From: CAIKMD01 sp963729935
GTDB taxonomy: Bacteria > Pseudomonadota > Alphaproteobacteria > ATCC43930 > CGMCC-115725
Direction: 5' to 3'
Length of the DNA stretch: 64,000 nucleotides
Assembly: GCA_963729935.1 (NCBI GenBank)
Contig: CAVSPW010000004.1
Span: 682,001-746,000 of the forward strand
Every line of letters starts with the position of its first letter. The first letter of the stretch is position 1. The translations under genes were made by a program, and so were the position numbers. Under the pieces are notes generated by a model. That model did no database searches. It was not told the origin of the DNA and was given only the letters and a program-made list of their open reading frames with translations. This document shows positions 8,262-17,426 of this stretch, in pieces.

Positions 8262-9713
8262 TCACATCCCCCCGAAGCAAAGATATTTGATCTCGAGATA
8301 ATCCTCGATGCCGTATTTCGAGCCTTCGCGGCCGATGCCGCTTTCCTTCACGCCGCCGAAGGGCGCGACCTCGGTCGAGATGATGCCCTCGTTGATGCCG
8401 ATGATGCCGTAATCGAGCGCCTCGGCGACGCGCCACACCCGCGCGATGTCGCGGCCGTAGAAATAGGCGGCGAGGCCGAATTCGGTGTCGTTCGCCATGC
8501 CGACGGCCTCTTCCTCGGAAGAGAAACGGAACAGCGGCGCGACGGGCCCGAAGGTCTCCTCGCGCGCGACCTTCATTTGCGTCGTCACGTCCGCCAGCAC
8601 GGTGGGCTCGTAGAAGGTGCCGCCCAGCGCATGGCGCTTGCCGCCCAGGATGACGCGCGCGCCTTTCTTGACGGCGTCCGCCACATGCTCTTCGACCTTC
8701 TCGATCGCGGCCTTGTCGATGAGCGGGCCGATCACGGCGCCATCCTCCATGCCGGGCGCGACCTTCATCGTCTTCACCGCATCGGCGAGCTTGCCGGCAA
8801 AGCGTTCATAGACACTGTCCTGCACGAGAAGCCGATTGGCGCAGACGCAGGTCTGGCCGGCATTGCGGTATTTGGACGCGATCGCGCCCTTGACCGCCGC
8901 GTCGAGATCGGCATCGTCGAAGACGATGAAGGGCGCGTTGCCGCCCAGCTCGAGCGAGACCTTTTTCACCGTGCCGGCGCATTGCGCCATGAGGATCTTG
9001 CCGACCGCGGTCGAGCCGGTGAAGGAAAGCTTCCTCACGATCGGATTGCGCGTCATCTCGCCGCCGATCTCCGTCTCGGCGCCGGTGACGACCGAGAACA
9101 CGCCCTTCGGGACCCCGGCGCGCCCGGCCAGCTCGCACATCGCCAAGGCCGAGAACGGTGTCTGCGGCGCGGGCTTCACCACCATGGTGCAGCCGGCGGC
9201 GAGCGCGGGCCCGGCTTTCCGGGTGATCATCGCGGAAGGAAAATTCCACGGCGTGATCGCGGCGCAAACCCCGATCGGCTGCTTCAGGACGAGGATGCGC
9301 CGGTCGCGGCTGAAGCCCGGGATCACGTCGCCATAGACGCGCTTGCCCTCCTCGGCGAACCATTCGATGAAGGAGGCGGCATAGGCGATCTCGCCGCGCG
9401 CCTCGGCCAAGGGCTTGCCCTGTTCGGCGGTCATCAGCTGCGCCAGATCCTCCTGATTCGCCAGCATCAGATCGTGCCAGCGCCGGAGGATCGCCGCGCG
9501 CTCCTTGCCGGTGCGCGCGCGCCAATCGGGGAGCGCGCGCTCGGCCGCCTCGATCGCGCGCCGCGTCTCGGCCGCGCCCATCTCGGGCTCGGTGCCGAGG
9601 CGCGCGGCGTTGGCGGGATTGTCGATCGCGACCGTGGCGCCGTTATCGGCGTTCTGCCAAGTCCCGTCGATATAGGCTTGCTGACGGAAGAGCGTGGAAT
9701 CTTTCAACTTCAT
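8262..9713 (-). CDS. gabD: NAD(P)-dependent succinate-semialdehyde dehydrogenase
   Basis: A 483-residue aldehyde dehydrogenase that oxidises succinate semialdehyde to succinate, linking GABA or 4-hydroxybutyrate breakdown to the TCA cycle. The opening LFRQQAYIDGTW and ITPWNFPSAMITRKAGPALA are typical of GabD proteins. The catalytic glutamate is in LELGGNAPFIVFDDAD and the catalytic cysteine in GQTCVCANR. The cofactor loop FTGSTAVGKIL is present, and the C-terminus reads GGVKESGIGREGSKYGIEDY, again GabD-like. AGGAGAAG lies before the ATG at 9713. No GABA transaminase is in the window. Confidence 0.93.
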   Translation of the reverse strand: MKLKDSTLFRQQAYIDGTWQNADNGATVAIDNPANAARLGTEPEMGAAETRRAIEAAERALPDWRARTGKERAAILRRWHDLMLANQEDLAQLMTAEQGKPLAEARGEIAYAASFIEWFAEEGKRVYGDVIPGFSRDRRILVLKQPIGVCAAITPWNFPSAMITRKAGPALAAGCTMVVKPAPQTPFSALAMCELAGRAGVPKGVFSVVTGAETEIGGEMTRNPIVRKLSFTGSTAVGKILMAQCAGTVKKVSLELGGNAPFIVFDDADLDAAVKGAIASKYRNAGQTCVCANRLLVQDSVYERFAGKLADAVKTMKVAPGMEDGAVIGPLIDKAAIEKVEEHVADAVKKGARVILGGKRHALGGTFYEPTVLADVTTQMKVAREETFGPVAPLFRFSSEEEAVGMANDTEFGLAAYFYGRDIARVWRVAEALDYGIIGINEGIISTEVAPFGGVKESGIGREGSKYGIEDYLEIKYLCFGGM

Positions 9714-9765
9714 GGGACTTCTCCTCGGCGCGCGTGGAGCCTGCCCGACTATAAGAGAGGCGGGT

Positions 9766-10020
9766 TCAGGTGTCGATCACGCCCATGCGCGTTTCGAGCG
9801 CGTTGAGCTTGTTGAGAATGCCCAGCACCACCGAATAACCGATATAGAGGTAGAAGAAAGAATTCACGAAGGGGATGAGGGACAGCACCACCCACAGCGC
9901 CACACGCTTGCCCAGCGCGCGGGCAATGAAGCCGTTGCCGACGGCGAGCGCGACCCAGAGCGCGACCAAGATCGTCAGCACGAAAGGCGAGGGAAAATAA
10001 GCCGTATAGGTCTCGTCCAT
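9766..10020 (-). CDS. small two-helix membrane protein, unknown function
   Basis: An 84-residue protein with two hydrophobic segments (roughly residues 10-30 and 40-65), starting MDETYTAYFPSPFVLTIL. The ATG at 10020 has GGAGG seven bases upstream; a second ATG at 10026 overlaps the ribosome site and is less likely. It lies 52 bp upstream of gabD on the same strand and diverges from an MFS gene. I do not recognise a named family. Confidence 0.62.
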   Translation of the reverse strand: MDETYTAYFPSPFVLTILVALWVALAVGNGFIARALGKRVALWVVLSLIPFVNSFFYLYIGYSVVLGILNKLNALETRMGVIDT

Positions 10021-10195
10021 TGCCATCCTCCGAAAGGCCCCGCCAGCGACCTTAGTCAAAGCAGCCGCCCTTGGCGAGGTTTTCGCGGACAAGCATGTGC
10101 GCGACCGTGGCGGGTACTCGCGCCCTATGAGATACTGCCGGCCGAGCCTGATAAAACGCGGCGCCTTGAAGCACCGTGGGGCAAAGGGGGAAACG

Positions 10196-11554
10196 ATGAG
10201 CATCGACCAGCAACAGCTTGGCCTCGGCGTGAGCCTGCGCGCGGCCGCCGAGCGCGGCGGCCAGATCGTTACCGCGCGGCAATGGTACATGGCCTGCGTG
10301 CTGACGCTCCTTTACATCTATGCGCAGATCGACCGCAGCGCGCTCATCCTCATGGTCGGGCCGATCAAGGCCGATCTCGGCATGACCGACACGCAGATGA
10401 GCCTTCTGCTCGGGCTTTCCTTCGCCGCCTTTTATGCCGTGCTGGGCTTGCCGGCCGGCTATCTGGTCGATCGCGTCTCGCGGCGCGGCATCATGGGCGT
10501 GGGGATCGTGTTGTGGTCGAGCATGACCATGGGCTGCGGTCTCGCCGCGACCTATTGGCAGCTCTTCCTCGGCCGCTGCGGCGTCGGCATCGGCGAGGCG
10601 GCGATCACGCCCGCCTCCTATTCGCTGATCCGGGATGCGTTTCCGCCCGAGAAGCGCGGCCGCGCCTTCGGCATCTTCAGCGCCGGCACCTATATCGGCG
10701 CCGCCGCCGCGGTGATGCTGACCGGGGCGCTGCTCGCGCTCTTCGGAACGGACATCCTCAAATCCATCCCGATCCTGGGATCGATGCGGCCCTGGCAGGC
10801 GGTTCTGGTCTCCATCGGCCTGCTGGGATTTCCGCTCTCGCTTCTGGTGCTGACCTTCCGCGAGCCCGCGCGCAGCCGCAACCACGCGGCCGATGCCGGC
10901 GTCCGCTTCGCCGAGGCCTTCGCGCATATCCACGCGCATTGGCGCTCCTATGTGCCGCTTGCGACCTTTGTCACCTGCTTCTTCGGCGTAGCGGTTTCCT
11001 ACGGCTCCTGGATGCCGACGATCATCGCCCGCACCTGGCACTTGCCGCCGCAGCTCATCGGCCTGTTCTTCGGCGGCTGTCTTCTCATTTGCGCGCCGAT
11101 CGGCGCCTGGTGCGGCGGACACGCGATCGACCTTCTCGTGCGGCGCGGCCACCGCGATGCCGCGGCGCGCGTCGGCGTCTGGATCACGATCGTCTTCATT
11201 CCCTTCGGTATCGCGGCGCCCGTTGTTCCCCAAGTCGGCGAGATGTTCTTTGCGCTGGCCGCGCAGCTCTTCGTCGCCGGCGCCTATAATCCGGTCGCGG
11301 CTAGCATCCTCGCCCAAATCACGCCGCAGCGCCTCATGGGCAAGGTCACCGCGATCTATCTTCTGGTCTTCACGCTTCTGGGCCAAGGCTTCGGACCGCT
11401 GCTCGTGGCGGCGATCTCGGATCATTTCTTCACGGGTCCGCAGGCGTTGGGCTTCGCGCTCGGCACCGCAGCCGCGGGATTGATGGCGCTCGCGCTTGTC
11501 GCGATCCTGCTGCTGCTCGCCCGCGCCCGGCGCGGCGCCCTGGCCGCAGCGTGA
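10196..11554 (+). CDS. major facilitator superfamily transporter
   Basis: A 452-residue inner-membrane carrier with about 12 hydrophobic segments. The family signature between helices 2 and 3 is GYLVDRVSRRGIMGVGI (about residues 85-101), and GVGIGEAAITPASYSLIRD resembles spinster-like and 4-hydroxybenzoate-type carriers. The ATG at 10196 follows AAAGGGGGAAACG; longer readings add a basic, non-hydrophobic stretch and are unlikely. The gene stands alone. Transported substrate cannot be told from sequence; the setting among aromatic catabolism genes makes an organic acid plausible. Confidence 0.9.
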   Translation: MSIDQQQLGLGVSLRAAAERGGQIVTARQWYMACVLTLLYIYAQIDRSALILMVGPIKADLGMTDTQMSLLLGLSFAAFYAVLGLPAGYLVDRVSRRGIMGVGIVLWSSMTMGCGLAATYWQLFLGRCGVGIGEAAITPASYSLIRDAFPPEKRGRAFGIFSAGTYIGAAAAVMLTGALLALFGTDILKSIPILGSMRPWQAVLVSIGLLGFPLSLLVLTFREPARSRNHAADAGVRFAEAFAHIHAHWRSYVPLATFVTCFFGVAVSYGSWMPTIIARTWHLPPQLIGLFFGGCLLICAPIGAWCGGHAIDLLVRRGHRDAAARVGVWITIVFIPFGIAAPVVPQVGEMFFALAAQLFVAGAYNPVAASILAQITPQRLMGKVTAIYLLVFTLLGQGFGPLLVAAISDHFFTGPQALGFALGTAAAGLMALALVAILLLLARARRGALAAA

Positions 11555-11719
11555 ACGAGGGCGCGCAGTGAGATGCATCGCGCCGATCACGATCAGAGAC
11601 CGTGACTCCATTCAACCCGGCAAGGGGCCCGTTGCCGAATGAAGCCGGAGATCACGCATTATGCGAGAGGCGCCACGAACCGGGCATCGAACTTTACGCC
11701 GGACGATCGGAAAGCAGCG

Positions 11720-12064
11720 TCACACCCCGGGGCCAGACCTCTCGTCGAAATCCTCATCGGCGACGACCTCATTGGCCCCGACCAGAATGGGTGACCCGCG
11801 CGCCCCGCCGCGATCCGGGGTACAAACGTAATAGAGAGGGTATCCCTTCCGTTTCAGGATCGCGATGACGATCTGGCCTTCTTGATCTTCGACTTCGCCC
11901 ACTTGGGCAATGTGATCTTGGTTTTCTCGGCGCCACTGGATTTTGAATATCCGGCGATCGTCCAAGGGACCGTTGGCTTGGCTGATCATGAATTGGCGAA
12001 TGCGCGCGTAAACGCTTTCGGCCTCATCTTCGGTCCTGGCCGACGGAATGAAGAACGCCGTCAT
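11720..12064 (-). CDS. conserved hypothetical protein, about 114 residues
   Basis: A soluble protein starting MTAFFIPSARTEDEAESVY, followed by RRIFKIQWRRENQDH, a beta-rich AQVGEVEDQEGQIVIAIL, and YYVCTPDRGGARGSPILVG near the C-terminus. The wording fits a widespread uncharacterised alphaproteobacterial family that I know only as hypothetical. The ATG at 12064 has GGGG six bases before it; ATGs at 12070 and 12076 are also in frame. The 224 bp between 12077 and 12300 shows no gene I can support. Confidence 0.68.
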   Translation of the reverse strand: MTAFFIPSARTEDEAESVYARIRQFMISQANGPLDDRRIFKIQWRRENQDHIAQVGEVEDQEGQIVIAILKRKGYPLYYVCTPDRGGARGSPILVGANEVVADEDFDERSGPGV

Positions 12065-12300
12065 ATTCATCCCCATTGCGGTTTTGGACAGGGTGCATCG
12101 GCACCGACGCCACCGCGGACGGTCCCGAACCCGCCGGAACAGGAAGACTGATCGGGCCGGAGCCGAATGGCGTCGCGAGCATCAGCGAGCTTACAGATCG
12201 ACAGCGCCCGACGGCGTCGGTCCGGCCGCGCTTCCAGCCTTCGGCGATGGCAAGCCTCTGCCCTGCCGCCCCCGTGCGCGGCAAGGGGGTGTAAATCGGC

Positions 12301-13548
12301 CTATCCCAGCGGCCCGAGCAGGGTTTCGCCGTCGAAGCTATCGGCCATCGCCTCGACCGTTTCCGGCCATTTGGCGTTGTCGATTTTCCGGCGCTCGGAT
12401 TTGGCGCGCGGCTTGGCGTCCCAGCCCAGCTGCTCCATGTAGTAATAGAGCTGGATCGTGTGCCCGTCCGGATCGACCGCGAAGGCGGAGTAATCGATGC
12501 CGGGGAAGAGCTCGGGCGGAAGATATTTGATCGTGACGCCATTGCTCTTGAGGAAGTCGACGGCGTTGCGCAACTGCTGATAATCGCCGACCTGATTGCC
12601 GAAGCTCATGCAGGTCGTATGCGGCGACAAGCCGAGCTTTTCGCGCAAGGCAACCGGATAAAGCGCAAGCGAGTGATGCTCGGTGTTGCAGCGCAGGAAG
12701 ACGCAGCGATGGCCTTCGTATTGGACTTCCTCGGTGACGCGCAGGCCCATGACCTTGGTATAGAAGTCGAGGCACTTCTCGATATCGTTCACGAAGAGCC
12801 GCACCGGCCCGATCTTGATGACCTTGAAGGGCCGCGCCAGCATCACCCCGCCGACATCGTATTTGAACGGACCCTTTTCGACGTGGCGGTACCCCGCATT
12901 GAGGTCCATGCCCTCGGCCTTGAATTCCTCGAGCTCCTGATACTCGCAGATCTGCGGCAGCGCCGGCTTGTCATGGAAGCCGCGCTTCCTCACGCCCGGC
13001 GGCTTGGCGCGCAAATCCCAGCCGATCTGCTCGATGCCGTAATAGATCTCGTTGGTATGGCTCTCGGGATCCGACGGGTAGCTGTGCCAGTTGGAGCCCG
13101 GCACGTCGCGGCCGATGCGGCCGGGATTGATGCCGATCGACTTGAACCAGTCGATACCGTCGCCGACCTCGCGCAAGGTGCCGACCTGCCAGGTGATCTG
13201 GTTGGTGGTCACTTCGGGATTGACGACATGTCCGCCGGCGCTCCCCCGCCCCATGCGGTCGAGCGCCGCCTTCGGAAAGATCACATGCGAATGGTGGTCG
13301 GTGCCGTGCGTCATGAAATAGCCGACCGTGGTCGGCACGCCGTCGAACATGTTGGGGACGGGTACGACCTTCGCGAAGTCGAGCGTGTCGGTCACCCGAA
13401 AGCCCAGCAGGTCGCGATAGAAATGCAACGCCTCGTCCATCTTGTAGACGTTGTAGCCGAAATGCCCGAGGCGCCGGATCTTGAACGGGCGATCGAGCAG
13501 AACGCCGCCCACACTGAACTTGCCGCCGATCTTCGTGGTGCCATCCAT
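12301..13548 (-). CDS. two-module VOC-family dioxygenase-like protein
   Basis: A 415-residue protein built from two glyoxalase/extradiol-dioxygenase (VOC) modules, residues about 18-185 and 245-385. Module one keeps a plausible metal set: a histidine in LGHFGYNV, one in DHHSHVIFPK and a glutamate in ESHTNEIYYG. Module two has VRLFVNDIEKC, NTEHHSLALYP and DPDGHTIQLYYY, so its first metal position is not histidine. Classical extradiol enzymes carry the metal in the second module, so the layout is reversed. Likely roles are ring cleavage or a related reaction on an aromatic. GGAGG precedes the ATG at 13548. It follows the cytochrome c gene on the same strand. Confidence 0.82.
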   Translation of the reverse strand: MDGTTKIGGKFSVGGVLLDRPFKIRRLGHFGYNVYKMDEALHFYRDLLGFRVTDTLDFAKVVPVPNMFDGVPTTVGYFMTHGTDHHSHVIFPKAALDRMGRGSAGGHVVNPEVTTNQITWQVGTLREVGDGIDWFKSIGINPGRIGRDVPGSNWHSYPSDPESHTNEIYYGIEQIGWDLRAKPPGVRKRGFHDKPALPQICEYQELEEFKAEGMDLNAGYRHVEKGPFKYDVGGVMLARPFKVIKIGPVRLFVNDIEKCLDFYTKVMGLRVTEEVQYEGHRCVFLRCNTEHHSLALYPVALREKLGLSPHTTCMSFGNQVGDYQQLRNAVDFLKSNGVTIKYLPPELFPGIDYSAFAVDPDGHTIQLYYYMEQLGWDAKPRAKSERRKIDNAKWPETVEAMADSFDGETLLGPLG

Positions 13549-13725
13549 GATCAATCCTCCTGAGCGCTGCGCGCGGCGGCCGCAAGCTGCGGCGCGCGGT
13601 CTTTTATAATTGTCATGTAAATCATGGCCCGCGTCCCGGGCCCTGTCAACGGCAGGCGGACGCGCCGCCCGCGCGATCAAATACGCGGCCTTTCTCCAAT
13701 CCGGCGCGTTCGGCGCCTTGCGGCG

Positions 13726-14265
13726 CTATCGGGTCGAGGCGGTCTTCGCGCCGCTGCCGAAATTGGCGCTGAGATACTCGACCGCTTCCTTGGCCTGATC
13801 GCCCGAGAGCGGGGCCCCCAGAAACACCATCCGCTTGACGATGCCCTGCCAACCCGCCGGGCTGCGCGCGGCGGCGGTGACGCGATCCATGCCGTGGCAC
13901 AGGCCGCAGCCGCCTTCGACCACTGCCTTGCCAGGGCCATCGGGAAGCGTCACCGGCGCCGAGGCCGGCACGTTGACGCCGGGCCCGAAATTGGTGGCGA
14001 GATATTTCACCGCCGCGTCCATTTCGGACGGCGCGATCTGCGCGCCGCGCTCGACCATGTCGTAGATCTGATGGCGCCACGCGGCCGCGCTTTCGCGCAG
14101 CTGAGTGATCGCGTTGAGCCCGTGGCATTGCGAGCAGGCGGAAGCGACGACGTCACGGCCTTCTCCCGGCGGCAAGGGATTGCCGCCCGGGCCTTGGGCG
14201 CTGACCGGCGCGGCGGCAAGCAGCGGGAGCGCGGCGCAGACGAGCGAGAGCAGGAGTTTGCGCAT
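13726..14265 (-). CDS. periplasmic diheme cytochrome c
   Basis: A 179-residue exported electron carrier. A signal peptide covers residues 1-24 (MRKLLLSLVC... VSAQ). Two heme sites follow, CSQCH (44-48) and CGLCH (120-124), each in a repeat of about 70 residues that ends with MVERGAQIAP or MVFLGAPLSG and a KYLATNFG or EYLSANFG helix. The methionines are candidate sixth ligands. The paired repeats resemble heme domains of quinohemoprotein dehydrogenases. The start codon is two bases after the stop of the Tat-exported thiamine-diphosphate enzyme, so the two are translated together and the cytochrome is its probable electron acceptor. Confidence 0.88.
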   Translation of the reverse strand: MRKLLLSLVCAALPLLAAAPVSAQGPGGNPLPPGEGRDVVASACSQCHGLNAITQLRESAAAWRHQIYDMVERGAQIAPSEMDAAVKYLATNFGPGVNVPASAPVTLPDGPGKAVVEGGCGLCHGMDRVTAAARSPAGWQGIVKRMVFLGAPLSGDQAKEAVEYLSANFGSGAKTASTR

Positions 14266-14267
14266 GA

Positions 14268-16160
14268 TCAGACCTTCCGCTTCCGGAGTTCGGCGATCGA
14301 CAGCGGCGGATACCATTCCGACGCCGCGCCGACGCCGTCGCGCTGCACATGGATCTCCAGAAGATAGGGCCGCCCCTCCGCATTCGCGCGCTTGGAGCGC
14401 TGCAGCGCGGCCTTGACGCCCGCGGTCTCCTTCACGGTTTCGGCCTCGACGCCGAAAGATTGCGCCGCCTTCGCGATGTCGACATCGGGGCTGCCATTGT
14501 AGCAGGTCATGTCCTTGCCGGATTTGAACTGCTCCCCGGCGATGAAGGTCCAGATTCGGTTGCGCTCGTTGTTGTAGCTGCGGTTGTTGAGCACGATGTT
14601 GGTGATCGGCGCCTTGTAGCGCGCCTGGCTCCAGAGCGGCTGAGGACCGCCGAAGAGGAAGGCGCCGTCGCCCAGAATGCCGACGACCGGCTTGTCCGGC
14701 CGCGCGAGCTTGGCGCCGAAGGCCGCCGCCATGCCCCAGCCGAGGATATTGGGCCCGTTCGCGACATAAGTCTTGCCGCCGCCGCCGAAGGACATGAACG
14801 GATCCATCTTCTTGCCGGAATCGATGTCGTTCACATAGATCGTGTCCTTCTCGAGCCCGGCTTCGAGCTCGGCCGCCAGACGCTCGAGCTTCACGGGCGC
14901 GTCATCGGACGAGCTGGCGACGATGGTCTGGCGCAGCTGCGCCATCTGCTTCGTATAATCGCGCACGCGCCCGCCGCGTTCCTCCGCGATCTGCTTCAAG
15001 CGATCCTTGGTCGCCAGGCTCTTCACCGCGGCCACGAGATCGGCCGCCGCGAGCTTCAGATCGGACACCAAGCCGATATCGACAGGCGAGACGCGCGCGA
15101 GGCTGGTGGGATCGCGGCGGATCGAAACCAGCGTCGCGCCGGGCGAGCGCCGCTCGCCATATTGATTCCCGAGATTGAGGCGCAGATCGACCTGGCCCGG
15201 AAAGCGCATATTGCCCAGCACCGGACCGAGATAAAGCGGGTTCTGCGTCGGGAAGGGCTTGGACCAGACGCCGAACTCGCCCCCGCCGGCGACGGGGAGC
15301 CCCAAGAGCTCGGCGAGCGCCACGACCTCCTTCTCCCCGTTGCACATGGTGATCTCGTCGCCGACCGAGAGCAGCGGGTTCTTCGCCTCGATCAGGAGAC
15401 GCGCCACGCGCTCGATATCGTGCTTGTCGGGCTGGATCTTCATCGCCACGTCGAAAAGCGACTGGTCCATGATGGCGGCGGTCGCCTGGGCGCGCAGCTC
15501 GTTGTCGGGAATGGCAAGGAACACCGGCCCGCCGGGCGGCGTCGACGCGAATTTCATCGCGCGGCGCACCGTCTCGGGGATGTTGTGAGCCCCTTCGGCC
15601 TGCCAGTACCATTTGGTCAGGGGCTGCAGCATCAATTCCTGATGCTCGTAATCCTGCGGCCCGTCGCGTCCGAGCGCATCCTGGCCGAAGGCGGCGACCA
15701 CGAGCAGAATCGGGATGCGGTCCTTATAGGCGTTGACGAGCTGCGTCATGCCGTTGGGCAGGCCGACATTGGCGATGCTGCACACCCCGGTCTTGCCCGA
15801 AAGACGCGCATAGCCGTCGGTCATCGCCACCACGGCGCCTTCCTGGATCCCCTTGATGAGCTGAATGCCCGGCTCGTCGACGAGGGCGTCGAAGATCGGC
15901 GCATCCCCGGTCGACGGGTTGAAGAAATAATATTCGACGCCGGCGGCCTTCAGCTGCTGCACGTAGAGCTGGCCGCCGCTGCCCTTCATCTCGCGGATCG
16001 CGCCCGCAGGGGCGGCTTCGGCCGCCCTGGCGCTCACCGGCGCCAGCGCCTTCGCCACGCTCTTCGCCGCCACGGTGCCGAGCCCGACCGCGCTCAAGCC
16101 CTTCATCAGCTTGCGGCGCGAGATTCCCTGATCGAGATATTGCTTGAACATCTCCTTCAT
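14268..16160 (-). CDS. thiamine-diphosphate-dependent enzyme with a Tat signal peptide
   Basis: A 630-residue member of the acetolactate synthase/benzoylformate decarboxylase superfamily. Unlike its cytosolic relatives it opens with a twin-arginine signal: SRRKLMKG at residues 14-21, a hydrophobic stretch 22-35 and an AxA-type cleavage region near 43-48. The three superfamily domains follow: the Pyr domain with catalytic E107 in KGIQEGAVVAMTDGYARL, a middle domain, and the PP domain with GDGAFLFGG and a downstream NNRSYNNERN that completes the diphosphate/metal motif. ThDP enzymes fold around their cofactor in the cytosol, which is what Tat export requires. It is coupled to a diheme cytochrome c gene 2 bp downstream. 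AAGGGGAG precedes the ATG. Reaction and substrate unknown. Confidence 0.85.
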   Translation of the reverse strand: MKEMFKQYLDQGISRRKLMKGLSAVGLGTVAAKSVAKALAPVSARAAEAAPAGAIREMKGSGGQLYVQQLKAAGVEYYFFNPSTGDAPIFDALVDEPGIQLIKGIQEGAVVAMTDGYARLSGKTGVCSIANVGLPNGMTQLVNAYKDRIPILLVVAAFGQDALGRDGPQDYEHQELMLQPLTKWYWQAEGAHNIPETVRRAMKFASTPPGGPVFLAIPDNELRAQATAAIMDQSLFDVAMKIQPDKHDIERVARLLIEAKNPLLSVGDEITMCNGEKEVVALAELLGLPVAGGGEFGVWSKPFPTQNPLYLGPVLGNMRFPGQVDLRLNLGNQYGERRSPGATLVSIRRDPTSLARVSPVDIGLVSDLKLAAADLVAAVKSLATKDRLKQIAEERGGRVRDYTKQMAQLRQTIVASSSDDAPVKLERLAAELEAGLEKDTIYVNDIDSGKKMDPFMSFGGGGKTYVANGPNILGWGMAAAFGAKLARPDKPVVGILGDGAFLFGGPQPLWSQARYKAPITNIVLNNRSYNNERNRIWTFIAGEQFKSGKDMTCYNGSPDVDIAKAAQSFGVEAETVKETAGVKAALQRSKRANAEGRPYLLEIHVQRDGVGAASEWYPPLSIAELRKRKV

Positions 16161-16404
16161 CGCGTATCGCTCCCCTTGGCGCGCCATCGCCTCACCCGTC
16201 GCGCGCGGATGGATCGGCGTGGCCGGCCTCAATGCGGGCGCCACAATGCGCCTCTTTCGGCGCACGGGCGATCGTCGTCGCGCGCGGGCTCTGGCCGACG
16301 AGTCCGGCTTTACGCGGCATTGCTGGCCGACGCGAATCCCGACTAAGCTCGGCCTTTCAACGCGCCGGCGGGATCGCTGTCGCCCGAAGGATCATGGAGG
16401 ACGC

Positions 16405-17376
16405 ATGAAGATCATCGCGATCGAGGAACATGTCACGACGCCGATCTACGACGAGATGCAGACCGTGACTCCGCGGCGGCGCAATTCCATGGCCGACCGC
16501 AAGCTGCGCGTCGGACACGATGTCGAAGAAGAGCTCTTGAACGTCTCGAACACGCGCGTCGCGGCGATGAACGAGGCCGGGATCGACATGCAGGTGCTCT
16601 CGCTCACCATGCCCGGCTGCCAGGGGCTCGACGCCGGGACCTCGATCAAGGTCGCGCGCGACGCCAATGACCGCATGGCGGCCGCCGCGAGCGCGCATCC
16701 GGGGCGCTTTGCCGCCTTCGCCGCGCTGCCGACGCCCGATGTCGCGGCCTCGGTCAAGGAGCTCGAGCGCACGGTCAAGCAGCTGGGCTTCAAGGGCACG
16801 ATGATCAACGGCCACACCAACGGCGAATTCCTCGACGACAAGAAATACTGGCCGATCTTCGAGGCCGCCCAGTCGCTCGACGTGCCGATCTATCTTCATC
16901 CGCGCGACCCACATCCTTCCGCCAAGGTCTATTTCGCGGGCTATGAGGAGGTGGCGACCGCCGGCTGGGGCTTCACCATGGATACGGTCTCGCATTTCCT
17001 GCGGCTCGTCTTCGCCGGCGTGTTCGACGCCTATCCGAAGCTCACCATGATCCTCGGCCATCTCGGCGAAGGCCTGCCCTTCTATCTCGACCGGCTCGAA
17101 GACCATACCTGCCTGGCGACCAAGCGCCGGGGCTTGAAGAAGACCGTGGCCGAGGTGATGCACCAGAACATCGTCGTCACCACGAGCGGCAATTTCTCAC
17201 CGCCCGCTTTTCAGTGCACGCGTGACGTTCTCGGCATCGACAAGATCATCTTCTCGGTCGACTGGCCCTACGAATCCAACAAGCTCGGCGTCGAATTTTT
17301 AAAGCGCCTGTCATTGGCGCCCGCCGAGCTGGAAATGCTCGCCCATGGCAATGCGGAGCGCGTGCTGAAATTGTAA
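16405..17376 (+). CDS. amidohydrolase-2 (ACMSD/gamma-resorcylate decarboxylase-like) protein
   Basis: A 323-residue TIM-barrel metal enzyme of the ACMSD superfamily, which decarboxylates aromatic or semialdehyde acids without oxygen. The N-terminal strand has IEEHVTTP, the E-x-H form seen in 2,6-dihydroxybenzoate (gamma-resorcylate) decarboxylases. A metal histidine is in YLHPRDPHPS, another conserved one in LGHLGEGLPFYLDR, and the catalytic aspartate in FSVDWPYESN. The ATG at 16405 follows GGAGGACGC. It diverges from the Tat-exported thiamine-diphosphate gene and converges on a salicylate-hydroxylase-like gene, both consistent with hydroxybenzoate metabolism. Substrate is inferred. Confidence 0.87.
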   Translation: MKIIAIEEHVTTPIYDEMQTVTPRRRNSMADRKLRVGHDVEEELLNVSNTRVAAMNEAGIDMQVLSLTMPGCQGLDAGTSIKVARDANDRMAAAASAHPGRFAAFAALPTPDVAASVKELERTVKQLGFKGTMINGHTNGEFLDDKKYWPIFEAAQSLDVPIYLHPRDPHPSAKVYFAGYEEVATAGWGFTMDTVSHFLRLVFAGVFDAYPKLTMILGHLGEGLPFYLDRLEDHTCLATKRRGLKKTVAEVMHQNIVVTTSGNFSPPAFQCTRDVLGIDKIIFSVDWPYESNKLGVEFLKRLSLAPAELEMLAHGNAERVLKL

Positions 17377-17426
17377 TCGCGTGAAGGGCGCGGCGCCGCG
17401 CTGGGCCGCGGCCCGGAAGCCCGGCC

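Noticed and set aside
17389..17402. GCGCGGCGCCGCGC palindrome between the two convergent aromatic genes as a terminator.
   Set aside because: There is no T-run on either side, and such GC palindromes are expected by chance in this sequence.
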